Below are positions 35,082 through 43,529 of a DNA stretch of 64,000 bases, in pieces. Source of the stretch: JAPPLB01 sp965218555 (GTDB lineage: Bacteria; Acidobacteriota; Terriglobia; Bryobacterales; UBA6623); contig OZ244625.1 in assembly GCA_965218555.1 (NCBI GenBank), positions 5,518,001 through 5,582,000 on the forward strand. Reading direction: 5' to 3'. The notes beneath the pieces are model-generated. The model worked only from the letters and a program-made list of their open reading frames with translations, ran no database searches and was not told where the DNA came from. Within the stretch, counting starts at the first letter, position 1. Every line of letters starts with the position of its first letter. The position numbers and the translations under genes are program-made.

Positions 35082-36056
35082 CTAGTAGCGGTGGAGCCAA
35101 CGGCCCTTTTCGACAACCTGCTCAGTGTTCGGCAGAAAGGCCTCCTCCAGAGGGGGGCTGAAGGGGACCGGCGTATCAGGCGCCGCGATCCGGACCAGGG
35201 GCCCGTCCAAATATTCGAACGCATGCTCGCTGATGATGCCCGCGAGTTCACCGGCCAAGCCGCCGGTCAGAGTGTCCTCATGCAGCAGGATCGCCTTGCT
35301 CGTCTTTTTCACGGATGTCAGGACCGTTTCGCGGTCCATCGGCGCGAGGGTCCGCAGATCGACCACCTCGACATCGATGGCTTCGGCAGCAAGCTTCTCG
35401 GCCGCCTCGATCGCCATGTGGACCATCCAACCGTAGGTCACGATACTGAGATCTGAACCCTCCCGGCGCACCGCCGCCCGACCCAGAGGGACGACGTATT
35501 CGTGCTGCGGCAACTCTTCCTTGACGCTGCGGTAGAGGTGCTTGTGCTCGAGGTAGATCACCGGATCGTTATCGCGCACGGCCGCCTTAATCAGCCCCTT
35601 GGCGTCGTACGCCGTAGCCGGCTGGACAACCTTCAGCCCCGGCGTATGGACATAGGGCATCTCCGGGTTCTGCGAATGAAACGGCCCGCCGTGAATCCCG
35701 CCCCCTGCCGGAGCGCGAATCACCATCGGGACCGCCGCGCCCCAGCGGTAGCGGCACTTGGCGGCAAAGTTCGTGATCTGATCAAAGCCGCAAGCCATGA
35801 AGTCTGAGAACTGCATCTCGATCACCGGCCGCAGCCCGTTGATCGCGGCGCCCGTTCCCGCGCCCACTATCGCCGACTCGGAGAGCGGGGTATCAACGAC
35901 CCGCCGCTCCCCGAACTCTTCAAGGAAACCCTTCGTGACTTTGAACGCGCCTCCGTAAACCCCGATGTCCTCGCCCATCACGAAGACGGACTCATCCCGG
36001 CGCATCTCTTCGAGCAATCCCTCTCGGATTGCCTCGACGTACGTTGTTTCGGCCAT
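35082..36056 (-). CDS. 2-oxoacid (pyruvate/branched-chain) dehydrogenase E1 subunit beta
   Basis: 324 residues, the usual length for the beta subunit of an alpha2beta2 E1 that decarboxylates pyruvate or 2-oxoisovalerate with thiamine diphosphate. The N-terminal TPP part has VFVMGEDIGVYGGAFKVTKG and DTPLSESAIVGAGTGAA, with the Glu that activates TPP. It is followed by GGIHGGPFHSQNPE, and by the C-terminal transketolase-type domain (DVEVVDLRTLAPMDRET). It is 38 bp downstream of the alpha gene and surely co-transcribed. Its TAG stop lies in the IS481 target duplication, so the insertion left the protein unchanged but separated the gene from anything downstream, such as an E2 gene. Confidence 0.93.
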   Translation of the reverse strand: MAETTYVEAIREGLLEEMRRDESVFVMGEDIGVYGGAFKVTKGFLEEFGERRVVDTPLSESAIVGAGTGAAINGLRPVIEMQFSDFMACGFDQITNFAAKCRYRWGAAVPMVIRAPAGGGIHGGPFHSQNPEMPYVHTPGLKVVQPATAYDAKGLIKAAVRDNDPVIYLEHKHLYRSVKEELPQHEYVVPLGRAAVRREGSDLSIVTYGWMVHMAIEAAEKLAAEAIDVEVVDLRTLAPMDRETVLTSVKKTSKAILLHEDTLTGGLAGELAGIISEHAFEYLDGPLVRIAAPDTPVPFSPPLEEAFLPNTEQVVEKGRWLHRY

Positions 36057-36094
36057 AAGAATCTTACTGTTCGCAGGGCGCCGAATCGGAAGAT

Positions 36095-37093
36095 TCAGAT
36101 GACTTCGTAGACGCCCTCTTCAAGAGTCGCCGCATCGGGAAACGGTTGCATCAACGCCCAGTTAACCGCGTCGTCGATTTCGTCCAACACGCCTTGGCGA
36201 AGTTGCCTGAAATCCTGCTCCGTCGCCCAGCCCCGCTCGACCATGTCTTTCTGTAACCGCAGGATGGGGTCTTTTTTGGACCACTCCTCCCGGATGTGGG
36301 GCGGCACGTAGTCAGCGGAATCGTGAGCCGAGTGCCCACTGACCCGAAATGTCTTACATTCGATCAGGTAGGGCCCAAGACCATTGCGCGCGTGGGCGAC
36401 AGCACGCCGCGTAGCTTCGTAAACGGCGAAAACGTTATTGCCATCCACGATCTCCGCCGGCATCGAGTAGGCCGACGCGCGGTCAGCCACGTTTTTGACC
36501 GCCATCTGCTTCTCCAGAGGCGTCGAGTAGGCGTACAGATTGTTATTGCAGAGGTACACGATCGGCAGCTTCTGGACCGTCGCGAAATTAATCCCCTCGT
36601 GCCAGTCGCCGCGGCTCGTCGCACCGTCCCCCCAATAGTTGAAGACGATGTTCGGTTCGTCGCGGTACTTCATGGCAAGCGCGATACCGTTCGCCACCGG
36701 GACGCTGGCTCCGATGCTGGAGATAATCGGCAGCAGATGTCTCTGCGAGCAACCCATGTGCATGTTGCCGTCTCGCCCCCCGGTCGGACCCGTCGCCCGG
36801 CCGAGGTACTGCGCGAGCACCTCGCGCGGCGTCATCCCCCGAATGAGGAACGCCGCCATATCACGGTGCGAAGGGCAAAGATAGTCGTCCGGACGAGAGA
36901 GAACCGCGCTGCCGGCGGGAATCGCTTCTTGTCCGCGGCCTGTATAACAACCGCCGACAACTTTTCCTTGGCGATACAGCTTCAGCTCGATGCGGTCTTC
37001 CAACTCCCGCATCATGACCATGTAATAGAGCAGCTTGTTGGCGAAATCAGATGTGACTTCCAGGCTGACGGACGCGGTGGCTGTTGCGCTCAT
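36095..37093 (-). CDS. 2-oxoacid (pyruvate/branched-chain) dehydrogenase E1 subunit alpha
   Basis: 332 residues from the ATG at 37093; a long in-frame upstream extension has no family match. The TPP-binding motif is GDGATSRGDWHEGINFATVQKLP, ending in NNN. GRGQEAIPAGSAVLSRPDD and GRDGNMHMG form the substrate pocket, and FRVSGHSAHDSADY is the regulatory/E2-contact loop. With the beta gene it forms the E1 heterotetramer. The branched-chain or pyruvate specificity is not decided by sequence reading. No E2 or E3 gene is present in the window. Confidence 0.93.
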   Translation of the reverse strand: MSATATASVSLEVTSDFANKLLYYMVMMRELEDRIELKLYRQGKVVGGCYTGRGQEAIPAGSAVLSRPDDYLCPSHRDMAAFLIRGMTPREVLAQYLGRATGPTGGRDGNMHMGCSQRHLLPIISSIGASVPVANGIALAMKYRDEPNIVFNYWGDGATSRGDWHEGINFATVQKLPIVYLCNNNLYAYSTPLEKQMAVKNVADRASAYSMPAEIVDGNNVFAVYEATRRAVAHARNGLGPYLIECKTFRVSGHSAHDSADYVPPHIREEWSKKDPILRLQKDMVERGWATEQDFRQLRQGVLDEIDDAVNWALMQPFPDAATLEEGVYEVI

Positions 37094-37294
37094 ACCATCA
37101 AAGGACCATACCGAACCGAAAAATAGTTTGCAACCACCACTATACGGTGGGACAGTGCAGACCCTCAGAAACTCAGCCCGGGCGCTCGCCATCGAAAGGT
37201 GATGACCGCCGCTCGGTTCCAAGGTGTGACAGCAAGCCTGAACTGATACAATCGAGCCCACAAACAAATTCGATGGAGAGTGTTTCAGACCCCC

Positions 37295-37459
37295 ATGGAA
37301 GACGAGAAGACTGTGGCGGAAACGCAACAAGCTACATTGCAGGATCATCCGGACGCTGCGTCTTACTGTCCGTGCTGTTCCAAGCGCCTTACCGAACGCA
37401 AGTGCAAATTATTTTGTGAGACCTGCGGCTACTTCATGAGCTGCGCGGACTTCTACTAG
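37295..37459 (+). CDS. Zinc-ribbon microprotein, 54 residues
   Basis: A short gene divergent from E1-alpha. The last 30 residues are CPCCSKRLTERKCKLF followed by CETCGYFMSCADFY, with a CxxC pair at 25-28 (C25, C27, C28), a second CxxC pair at 41-44 and further Cys at 37 and 50. This is a compact zinc-ribbon; similar tiny proteins ending YYMSC-DYY occur in Acidobacteria. The N-terminal 22 residues are acidic and probably unstructured. GGAGAG lies 16 nt upstream of the ATG. Its partner is unknown. Confidence 0.7.
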   Translation: MEDEKTVAETQQATLQDHPDAASYCPCCSKRLTERKCKLFCETCGYFMSCADFY

Positions 37460-37477
37460 TGGTTTGCCGTCCGTCGG

Positions 37478-38380
37478 CTAGAGCCGCCGCGTTTGCACCG
37501 CCCGTCCTCTCCGCCTAGCGGGGCGCCACGAGCCCTCCGCACGCGAGGCCTCAATCCGGAGCGTTTTCCTGGAGCGGTTGCGCATCACTTCGATCGAGAC
37601 GTCGTCTCCGTCAGCGGATCGGATCGCGCTCTGCACCTGACGAGACGTTCTCACGTTTTCCCCGTCCACCGAGATGATCACGTCGCCCGCTTGAAGCTCA
37701 GCGCGGCCCGCCGGCGTATTCGAAGCCACTGCGCGCACCAGCACTCCCTCCTCCACTCCGAAGTACTCGCCGAGCTGGCCCTTGACGGCCTCAAGCTGTG
37801 CTCCCAGGACCCTCATTGTCAGGACCATTTGAGGCATCGGGAGATGGATGTCAAGGTTCGGCATCGAGAAGTCAAAAGAGTGACCGTGGCAGTCCTCCTC
37901 CTCCTCACAGTCCATCCGCGGGCTGACAATCACGGTGGTCGTGCGCTTTCCGATTCTTACCGTCAGTGACTGCTCGGAGCCGTTTCGCCAAACGACGACC
38001 TCCACCTCACGGTCGACCGGCGTCTCTCGAACCAGCCGCATGAAGTGCTCCACGCCCGCGACCTTCGCATTTCGGAATGCCAGGATCACATCCCCGCTGA
38101 CGATGCCGCCCTGATCGGCCGGGCTGCCCTCCGCCACGCTGGTTATCTCGACACCGGCAGGCGCGGGCATGTTCAGCTCGCCGGCCCGGGCTTCATCCAC
38201 CTCGATCAGGTGTACGCCGAGATAGCTGCCCCCCCTCCCGAACTGTGCGGCATAGACTTTGACCGTCGATCCGTACGAGCCGTAGCCGGGAAATGGCCGG
38301 GCCGGGTCAATCACCACTTGCGCGGACGCGGACACCCACGCAACCAGGCATCCGAGGCTCAAGCGACTCAACAGTGTCAT
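37478..38380 (-). CDS. Secreted protein with two PDZ domains
   Basis: 300 residues with a signal peptide (to about residue 20, ASAQ). The first PDZ (about 50-145) reads SYLGVHLIEVDEARAGELN to SPADQGGIVSGDVILAFRNAKV. The second (about 200-275) reads YFGVEEGVLVRAVASNTPAG, then LQAGDVIISVDGENV. No protease domain is present. It is the last gene of the ECF sigma operon, 24 bp after the DUF4097 gene. A periplasmic binder of exposed C-termini in an envelope stress pathway is a reasonable guess. The tail is very basic (RPARRRGRAVQTRR). Confidence 0.85.
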   Translation of the reverse strand: MTLLSRLSLGCLVAWVSASAQVVIDPARPFPGYGSYGSTVKVYAAQFGRGGSYLGVHLIEVDEARAGELNMPAPAGVEITSVAEGSPADQGGIVSGDVILAFRNAKVAGVEHFMRLVRETPVDREVEVVVWRNGSEQSLTVRIGKRTTTVIVSPRMDCEEEEDCHGHSFDFSMPNLDIHLPMPQMVLTMRVLGAQLEAVKGQLGEYFGVEEGVLVRAVASNTPAGRAELQAGDVIISVDGENVRTSRQVQSAIRSADGDDVSIEVMRNRSRKTLRIEASRAEGSWRPARRRGRAVQTRRL

Positions 38381-38404
38381 GGCTTCTCTCCTTCTCGGGT
38401 TCCT

Positions 38405-39580
38405 CTATTCCAGCCGGTGGATCTTGATGTGACCGGCCGTGTTCAGGATGCGGAGAACCGGGCCGCCGCCGTTCAGAGCGCCCTCCGCCGTAATCGAGCT
38501 TGGGCCAAAACGGACCCCGTCCCGCCGGACGCGGATCGCTTCGAACTCGCTCTGGATGCGGCGGTCGTTGTTCGCCAATTCGACGATGGCTTCGATCGTG
38601 ACTTTGAGTTCCGCCGGCAGCCACACGTCGATGCGGCCCACATTCGTCTCCAGAACGGAATCCTGCAGCAGCCCGCCGCGCAGAAAGTAGGCCTGGATGC
38701 TGCCTGTCGCGTTGGAGGCCGTAACGGCGCCCGCAACATCGCGAAGATAGATTTTGCCGCCGGCCGTCTCCGCCCGGACTCCATGGGGCGCCGAGATGAT
38801 GTTCACCGACCCTCCGGCGGTTTCGGCGCGAACACGGCCGGTGACGTCGGTTACGTTGATCGAACCGCCCGAGGTCTCTGCAACGAGGCTGCGGCCAACT
38901 TTCTCCGCCGTGATGCTCCCACCGGCCGTTTCCGTTCGCAGGGTTCCGGCAACGTTCCGAGCGGTGATCGATCCACCGCTTGTCGTCAGCGTGGCGTTGG
39001 CGCCGGCTCCATCGAGCGAGATCGCTCCGCCGGCGGTATCACATAAAATCTCTCCCCCGATTGCGCGCAGCGTGATATTGCCTCCTGCCGTGTCGGCGCG
39101 CACCGCCCGGCCGATATCTTCGATGCGGATCGTCCCGCCTTGCGTGCCGGCATTCACCCGGCCCTCCAGGGCGCGCATCGTGAGCGAGCCCTCCGAGTCA
39201 ATCATCGTGTGATGGGTGCGTCGAGGGGCTGATACTTCGAGCGAAGCCGAAAAGCCGCAGCGGCCGCAGCCGGGGCCTTGCTGCGAAATCACGGTCGTTA
39301 CATTCTGCAGCGAGGCTGTCAGAAGCGCTTCCTCGAACCACCGCTCTGCTTCCCGCCGGCTGCTGGCGCGCACTCTCCGCGTGACCTTGAACCGGACATC
39401 GTTCCCCGCGTCTCCCGTGACGGACACCGGACCAACCGATGTAATCCGCAGCCGCGTTCCGGCGGGTACGGCGCCCTCTTTCTCCTCGACCCAATAGCGG
39501 CCTTCCTTCCGGATGGCGCCGGCAGCCGGCAGCACGAGCCCCAAAGCCAGCAGTCCGGCCACCCAGTTGACGAGTCTCAT
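38405..39580 (-). CDS. DUF4097 beta-strand repeat protein, secreted
   Basis: 391 residues from the second ATG (39580), which has GGAGG 6 nt upstream. The signal peptide runs to about residue 22 (LPAAGA). The body is a right-handed beta-solenoid of DUF4097 type with at least seven copies of a turn motif T(A/S)GG at about 17-22-residue spacing (ADTAGGNI, CDTAGGAI, ETAGGSI, ETSGGSI, ETAGGSV, ETAGGKI). DUF4097 proteins are commonly found next to sigma/anti-sigma pairs. It sits third in the sigma operon. It is probably an envelope sensor or scaffold. Confidence 0.88.
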   Translation of the reverse strand: MRLVNWVAGLLALGLVLPAAGAIRKEGRYWVEEKEGAVPAGTRLRITSVGPVSVTGDAGNDVRFKVTRRVRASSRREAERWFEEALLTASLQNVTTVISQQGPGCGRCGFSASLEVSAPRRTHHTMIDSEGSLTMRALEGRVNAGTQGGTIRIEDIGRAVRADTAGGNITLRAIGGEILCDTAGGAISLDGAGANATLTTSGGSITARNVAGTLRTETAGGSITAEKVGRSLVAETSGGSINVTDVTGRVRAETAGGSVNIISAPHGVRAETAGGKIYLRDVAGAVTASNATGSIQAYFLRGGLLQDSVLETNVGRIDVWLPAELKVTIEAIVELANNDRRIQSEFEAIRVRRDGVRFGPSSITAEGALNGGGPVLRILNTAGHIKIHRLE

Positions 39581-39606
39581 ATTCATCCTCCAGCCGTCTT
39601 CCTCAT

Positions 39607-40563
39607 CTAGAAGCGGTCAACCGAGGCGTTCAAATCCTGCAGCATCCGTCTCGAACGCAATCGGACATATTCGTGTCCTTCAATCTCGACAAGCTCTTGC
39701 AGCAGGCCAACCAATTTGCGGTCGGGCTGCTCGGTGAGCAAATCGATGGCATGGACGCGCATCCCGGAATTCGGGTCGCGGCGGAGCACGTCGATCAGCG
39801 CCCGCCGGACCTCCGGGTCGTTTTTTTGCCGGCTCAACGCTTCGAGCGCCTTCAGCCTTACCCCTGGATTACGGTCACTGACCATCGAATGCAGCAACGT
39901 CCGGCGCACATCGAGCTCGTCGACCCGTCCGGTCAGGATATCCAGCGAGTCAAGCCGGGCGCTGGAGTTCGGGGAGTTGCGGGCCGTCGAGAGGAGCAAA
40001 TCGTGGATATGGGGATCATGCGGATGTCCGGCAATCCTGCGCCGGCTCACCTCCTCCACGACAATCTCCACCCGGTTCTGACGAGGGTCGCGAGCGATTG
40101 ACTCAACATCGCTCATCAGAGGCTCGGACAGGAACGAAATCATCGGCCCCTCCAACAAAGGATCTTCAACCCGAGTAAGACCCCCCGGGGAATCAGAACT
40201 GGTCGTACGGCCGACGACGAAAGCCATCGCAAGCGAGGCGACGAGTAAAGCCGGACTCCAAGCGGAACGGTTCTCACTCTCTGAGGAGAGCCACCCCATG
40301 AGCCGGGTCCACACCGCAACCGGTTCAGGCTCCGTTCGGTAGACCTCGCGCATTAAATCATGGCGGCCCGCGGTCAACAGCGCGTGCGACGGCTCCGCCG
40401 GGGGCAGCTCGTTCATCGCGGCGAAGAACTCTCGTTCCTTTGCAAGAGCCCGAGTACAAGCGCCGCACGACTCGATGTGCGCCTCAAGCGCTTCCGTCTC
40501 GACGGAGCCAAGTTCACCGTAGAGATAGAGGCTGATTTGTGATTGGATGGAATCGCAGCTCAT
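39607..40563 (-). CDS. Anti-sigma factor with zinc finger, TM segment and HEAT repeats
   Basis: 318 residues. The N-terminal anti-sigma zinc motif is H29-x3-C33-x2-C36 (EAHIESCGACT) with an extra Cys at 3. A membrane segment lies at about 97-116 (SAWSPALLVASLAMAFVVG), so the remainder is periplasmic. That part has HEAT/PBS-type helical repeats from about residue 190 (RLDSLDILTGRV, VRLKALEALSRQ, MRVHAIDLLTEQ, RLRSRRMLQDL). The gene overlaps the sigma gene by 4 bp (ATGA), so they are made in fixed ratio. Helical-repeat sensor domains on anti-sigma factors imply protein-protein sensing outside the membrane. Confidence 0.88.
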   Translation of the reverse strand: MSCDSIQSQISLYLYGELGSVETEALEAHIESCGACTRALAKEREFFAAMNELPPAEPSHALLTAGRHDLMREVYRTEPEPVAVWTRLMGWLSSESENRSAWSPALLVASLAMAFVVGRTTSSDSPGGLTRVEDPLLEGPMISFLSEPLMSDVESIARDPRQNRVEIVVEEVSRRRIAGHPHDPHIHDLLLSTARNSPNSSARLDSLDILTGRVDELDVRRTLLHSMVSDRNPGVRLKALEALSRQKNDPEVRRALIDVLRRDPNSGMRVHAIDLLTEQPDRKLVGLLQELVEIEGHEYVRLRSRRMLQDLNASVDRF

Positions 40564-41174
40564 CGTGGCACATCCTTCAATGCCGCCCGCAGTTTCCGGT
40601 GCGCCCGGAAAAGGCAGTTCTTCGTGGCTTCCTCACTGATTGCGAGCCGGTCGCCGATCACCCGCAGCCGCAGACCTTCGTAGTGCTTGAGCTCGAAGAC
40701 CAGGCGCTCCTTAGGCGTCAACAGTTCGAGCGCCGTTGCGATGCGTTCGGCCGCGTCGCGGCGCGTGAGGACGCGGTCCGGATTGCTCGCCGCCCTCTCG
40801 TCAGAGGCCGCATCGAGCGGGCCGGGGTCTTCGGCACCTACCTTTGCGGTAGCCCATCGGTCCCTGCGCACGCTCTTGCGGCGCAGGAAGTCGAGACAAA
40901 CATTCGTGGCAACCCGATAGAGCCAAGTGTGGAAGCTGGACTGGAACCGGAAGCTGTTCAGACTCCGATAGGTCCGCAGGAAAATCTCCTGGTAAGCGTC
41001 GCGGGCGTCTTCTTCGGACCGCAGCAGATGCAGCGCCACCCGCAGCACGCTGCGGTCGTAGCGCCGCACGAGCTGCTCGAAGGCATCATGGTCCTGCCGC
41101 TGGGCAGCCCGGATCAGAGTCTTCTCGCTGAGCGCCTCAGGCCGCGGCTGGTTCGCCACACTGACTGTTTCCAC
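40560..41174 (-). CDS. ECF-type RNA polymerase sigma factor
   Basis: About 204 residues. Region 2 is DAFEQLVRRYDRSVLRVAL to FRFQSSFHTWLYRVATN and CLDFLRRK. Region 4 is LTPKERLVFELKHYEG to SEEATKNCLFRAHRKL. The linker has no region 3, which places it in the ECF group. The start is uncertain: GTG at 41174 has AGG upstream, while a TTG at 41189 adds five residues without a ribosome site. It is first of four genes (sigma, anti-sigma, DUF4097, PDZ) and probably autoregulates the operon. I do not see a clear GGAAC-type promoter in the 290 bp upstream. Confidence 0.93.
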   Translation of the reverse strand: METVSVANQPRPEALSEKTLIRAAQRQDHDAFEQLVRRYDRSVLRVALHLLRSEEDARDAYQEIFLRTYRSLNSFRFQSSFHTWLYRVATNVCLDFLRRKSVRRDRWATAKVGAEDPGPLDAASDERAASNPDRVLTRRDAAERIATALELLTPKERLVFELKHYEGLRLRVIGDRLAISEEATKNCLFRAHRKLRAALKDVPR

Positions 41175-41476
41175 CCTGGCTACCTGCAATTTCGTTTAGA
41201 CGCGCACGGGGAAAAAAAGTTAGCGGCGTAACGGGCCGGCTTGCCTCTTCCCCATACCGATCGACCGACGAGAGCAGATCATTTCTCCCCAGGGCGGACC
41301 CGGGCGCGGCGGCGCGAGTCCGGCTAGCGGCTTGCCTTACCTGGTGGTGATCAATGCGTATCCGCCGTGTTGCACTGTTTCGATCCGTTCATGACAGCAG
41401 ATCTGGAATGCGGTCACCGGGTTCCTCGCGGGGGCACGGAGCTACCCTCTACAGCATGATTGCGGTCGGATGTCGG

Positions 41477-43471
41477 CTACTTCCGGGCCGGCCCCAAGTG
41501 CTCTTCCACCCACCCCAGGTGCCGCTTGGCCAAATCCAGCACGAATTTCGGCTCGCGGGGGCCGTGGAGTGTGCGCGGGTAGACGACCATCTTGGCCTTC
41601 ACGCCGCGGCGGCGCAGAGCGTTGTAATACTCGTATCCCTGCGAGATCGGCACGCGAACATCCTGCTCGCCGTGGAGCACGAGAGTCGGAGTCTTGACGT
41701 TCTGCACGTAGCTCATCGGCGAGTGCTTGCGATAGGCCCCGAAGTTCTCCCAAGGCTCGCCGTTGAAGTAGCTCGGCAGGAAGTCAAGGATGTCGGAGGT
41801 GCCGGCGAAGCTCCAGAGGTTCGTTACGGCTGCTCCAACGCAGGCCGCCTTGAAGCGGTCTGTCTGGCCGATCACCCAACTCGTCATGAAGCCACCGTAG
41901 CTCCAACCCATGACAGCCATACGGTCCGGATCGACGACACCCATCTCGATGACGTGATCAACGCCCGACATGATGTCTTCGTAGTCGCCGCCGCCCCAGT
42001 CTTCGGAGTTGGCCTTGCGGAACTCCAACCCATAGCCCGAGGAGCCGCGCGGGTTCGGCCGCAGGAGGGCGTAGCCTTCCGCCGCGAAAGAAGCGAGGGG
42101 GTAGCGGCTGCGCGCGCCGATAAATGTCTCGGTAAACACACCCAACGGCCCGCCGTGAATCACTAGAACGAGCGGCGCTCGCTGGCCTTCCCGGTAGCCC
42201 AGCGGATACGTCAGCAGGCCCTCGATCTCGCGGCCGTCTTTCGACTTCCAGCGAATGACCTCGGTGTGGGCGAAAGAGCGTGAACGCGACGAGGCATGGA
42301 CATCGCTTGCTTGCGACGCCTTCCCGTCTACTGCAACCACATAGGCCTCAACAGCTCGACCGACGCTCTCAGCGGCAGCCCCGATGTGCGTCCCCGCGGC
42401 ATTGAGCCGGGCGCCACGGCCATAGACAGCCAGCGTCCCCTGCTCAGGGAATCCGAGTTCCTGCGGTTCGCCGTCGAAAGTGAGTGCTACAAGCACATTG
42501 CGAGTTCCCCGAGTCTCGGTGAAGAACAAGCGATCCGAATCCGCGCCAAAGCCGAGAAGATTCGAGCCGCGTCCGAACTCGTCCTGGGTCAGAGCGAGGG
42601 TGCGGTCTTGGCTGGATGAAAGATCTTTGACGATCAGGCGTCCGTCACGGGCCCAGTTTCTGGGCAAGATGCTTCGAACGAAGGCAAGCAGCTTGCCGTT
42701 GGGTGAGTATTTCGGCGAGCGTTCCGATACGGCGTCCGCGGCGAGCTTCCGGATAGCCCCTCCTTCGACCTCGATCTCGGAGATGTCCGCTTGCAGCCAG
42801 TAATCGGGCTCGTTGCGCGGCCAGTGCTCGAAGACGATTCTCTCCGAGTCGGGCGACCACTCGAAGGCAGCGACATGGTTCTCTGCGGTCAGGATTTCAC
42901 GGGGCTCTTGCCCTTTCTTCTCCGGATCGGAGCTGACCATCCAGAGCCCGTGGTTGCCGGACGTCTCGCCGACGATCTTGAAGTCAAGCTTTTGCTTCTT
43001 GGCCTTCTCGATCTCGGAGTCTTTCTTGCGTCCGCTGAAAGCGAGCCAGCGGCCGTCGGGCGATACACGGAATCCGCCGATGGAGCCGTCCCAGTCCGTG
43101 AGCCGCTCGGCCTCGCCGCCAGCGACGGGAATGCGCCACAGATTCGCGCTCCCCGAACGGCTGGACCGAAAGTAGACGAATCGGTGGTTTGGCGAGAACG
43201 CCGGCGAATCGGCGCTCTTTTCACCCGCCGTGAGCGGGAAACCCCGTGAGCCGTCGTGGCGGGCGAGATGAATCTGCGTCATCATCTCACTCTTCTCCTC
43301 CTCCATCACGGCTTGCGTCCGGGTGAAGGCGACCCAACGTCCGTCGGGCGACGGTACGACCTCGCCGATCGCGTCGACGGTCATGGCGTCCTCGGGAGTC
43401 CAGGAACTGATGGCCTGGCCCCACGAGGGCGAGAGATACAAGAGCGCAAGAAGCAAGAGACGGTTGAACAT
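41477..43471 (-). CDS. S9 family prolyl-oligopeptidase-like serine peptidase
   Basis: 664 residues with a signal peptide (LLLLALLYLSPSWGQ, cleaved about residue 19). An N-terminal propeller with PD40-like blades (SPDGRWVAF, SPNHRFVYF, SPDGRWLAFSG) leads into the alpha/beta-hydrolase domain. The catalytic Ser is in MGWSYGGFM, the Asp in HGEQDVRVP and the His in RTLHGPREP. It is an exported dipeptidyl- or acylaminoacyl-peptidase type for short peptides. It stands behind recN and cysQ on the same strand with about 58 bp of space, so it may share their transcript. Confidence 0.93.
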   Translation of the reverse strand: MFNRLLLLALLYLSPSWGQAISSWTPEDAMTVDAIGEVVPSPDGRWVAFTRTQAVMEEEKSEMMTQIHLARHDGSRGFPLTAGEKSADSPAFSPNHRFVYFRSSRSGSANLWRIPVAGGEAERLTDWDGSIGGFRVSPDGRWLAFSGRKKDSEIEKAKKQKLDFKIVGETSGNHGLWMVSSDPEKKGQEPREILTAENHVAAFEWSPDSERIVFEHWPRNEPDYWLQADISEIEVEGGAIRKLAADAVSERSPKYSPNGKLLAFVRSILPRNWARDGRLIVKDLSSSQDRTLALTQDEFGRGSNLLGFGADSDRLFFTETRGTRNVLVALTFDGEPQELGFPEQGTLAVYGRGARLNAAGTHIGAAAESVGRAVEAYVVAVDGKASQASDVHASSRSRSFAHTEVIRWKSKDGREIEGLLTYPLGYREGQRAPLVLVIHGGPLGVFTETFIGARSRYPLASFAAEGYALLRPNPRGSSGYGLEFRKANSEDWGGGDYEDIMSGVDHVIEMGVVDPDRMAVMGWSYGGFMTSWVIGQTDRFKAACVGAAVTNLWSFAGTSDILDFLPSYFNGEPWENFGAYRKHSPMSYVQNVKTPTLVLHGEQDVRVPISQGYEYYNALRRRGVKAKMVVYPRTLHGPREPKFVLDLAKRHLGWVEEHLGPARK

Positions 43472-43529
43472 AGTTGTATCTTAGAAAACCTAGCGGCAAG
43501 CAATCCCAAGAGGACTATCGGGCCGCAAG

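Noticed and set aside
38850..39130. Imperfect tandem DNA repeats
   Set aside because: Explained by the repeating T(A/S)GG turns of the DUF4097 solenoid.
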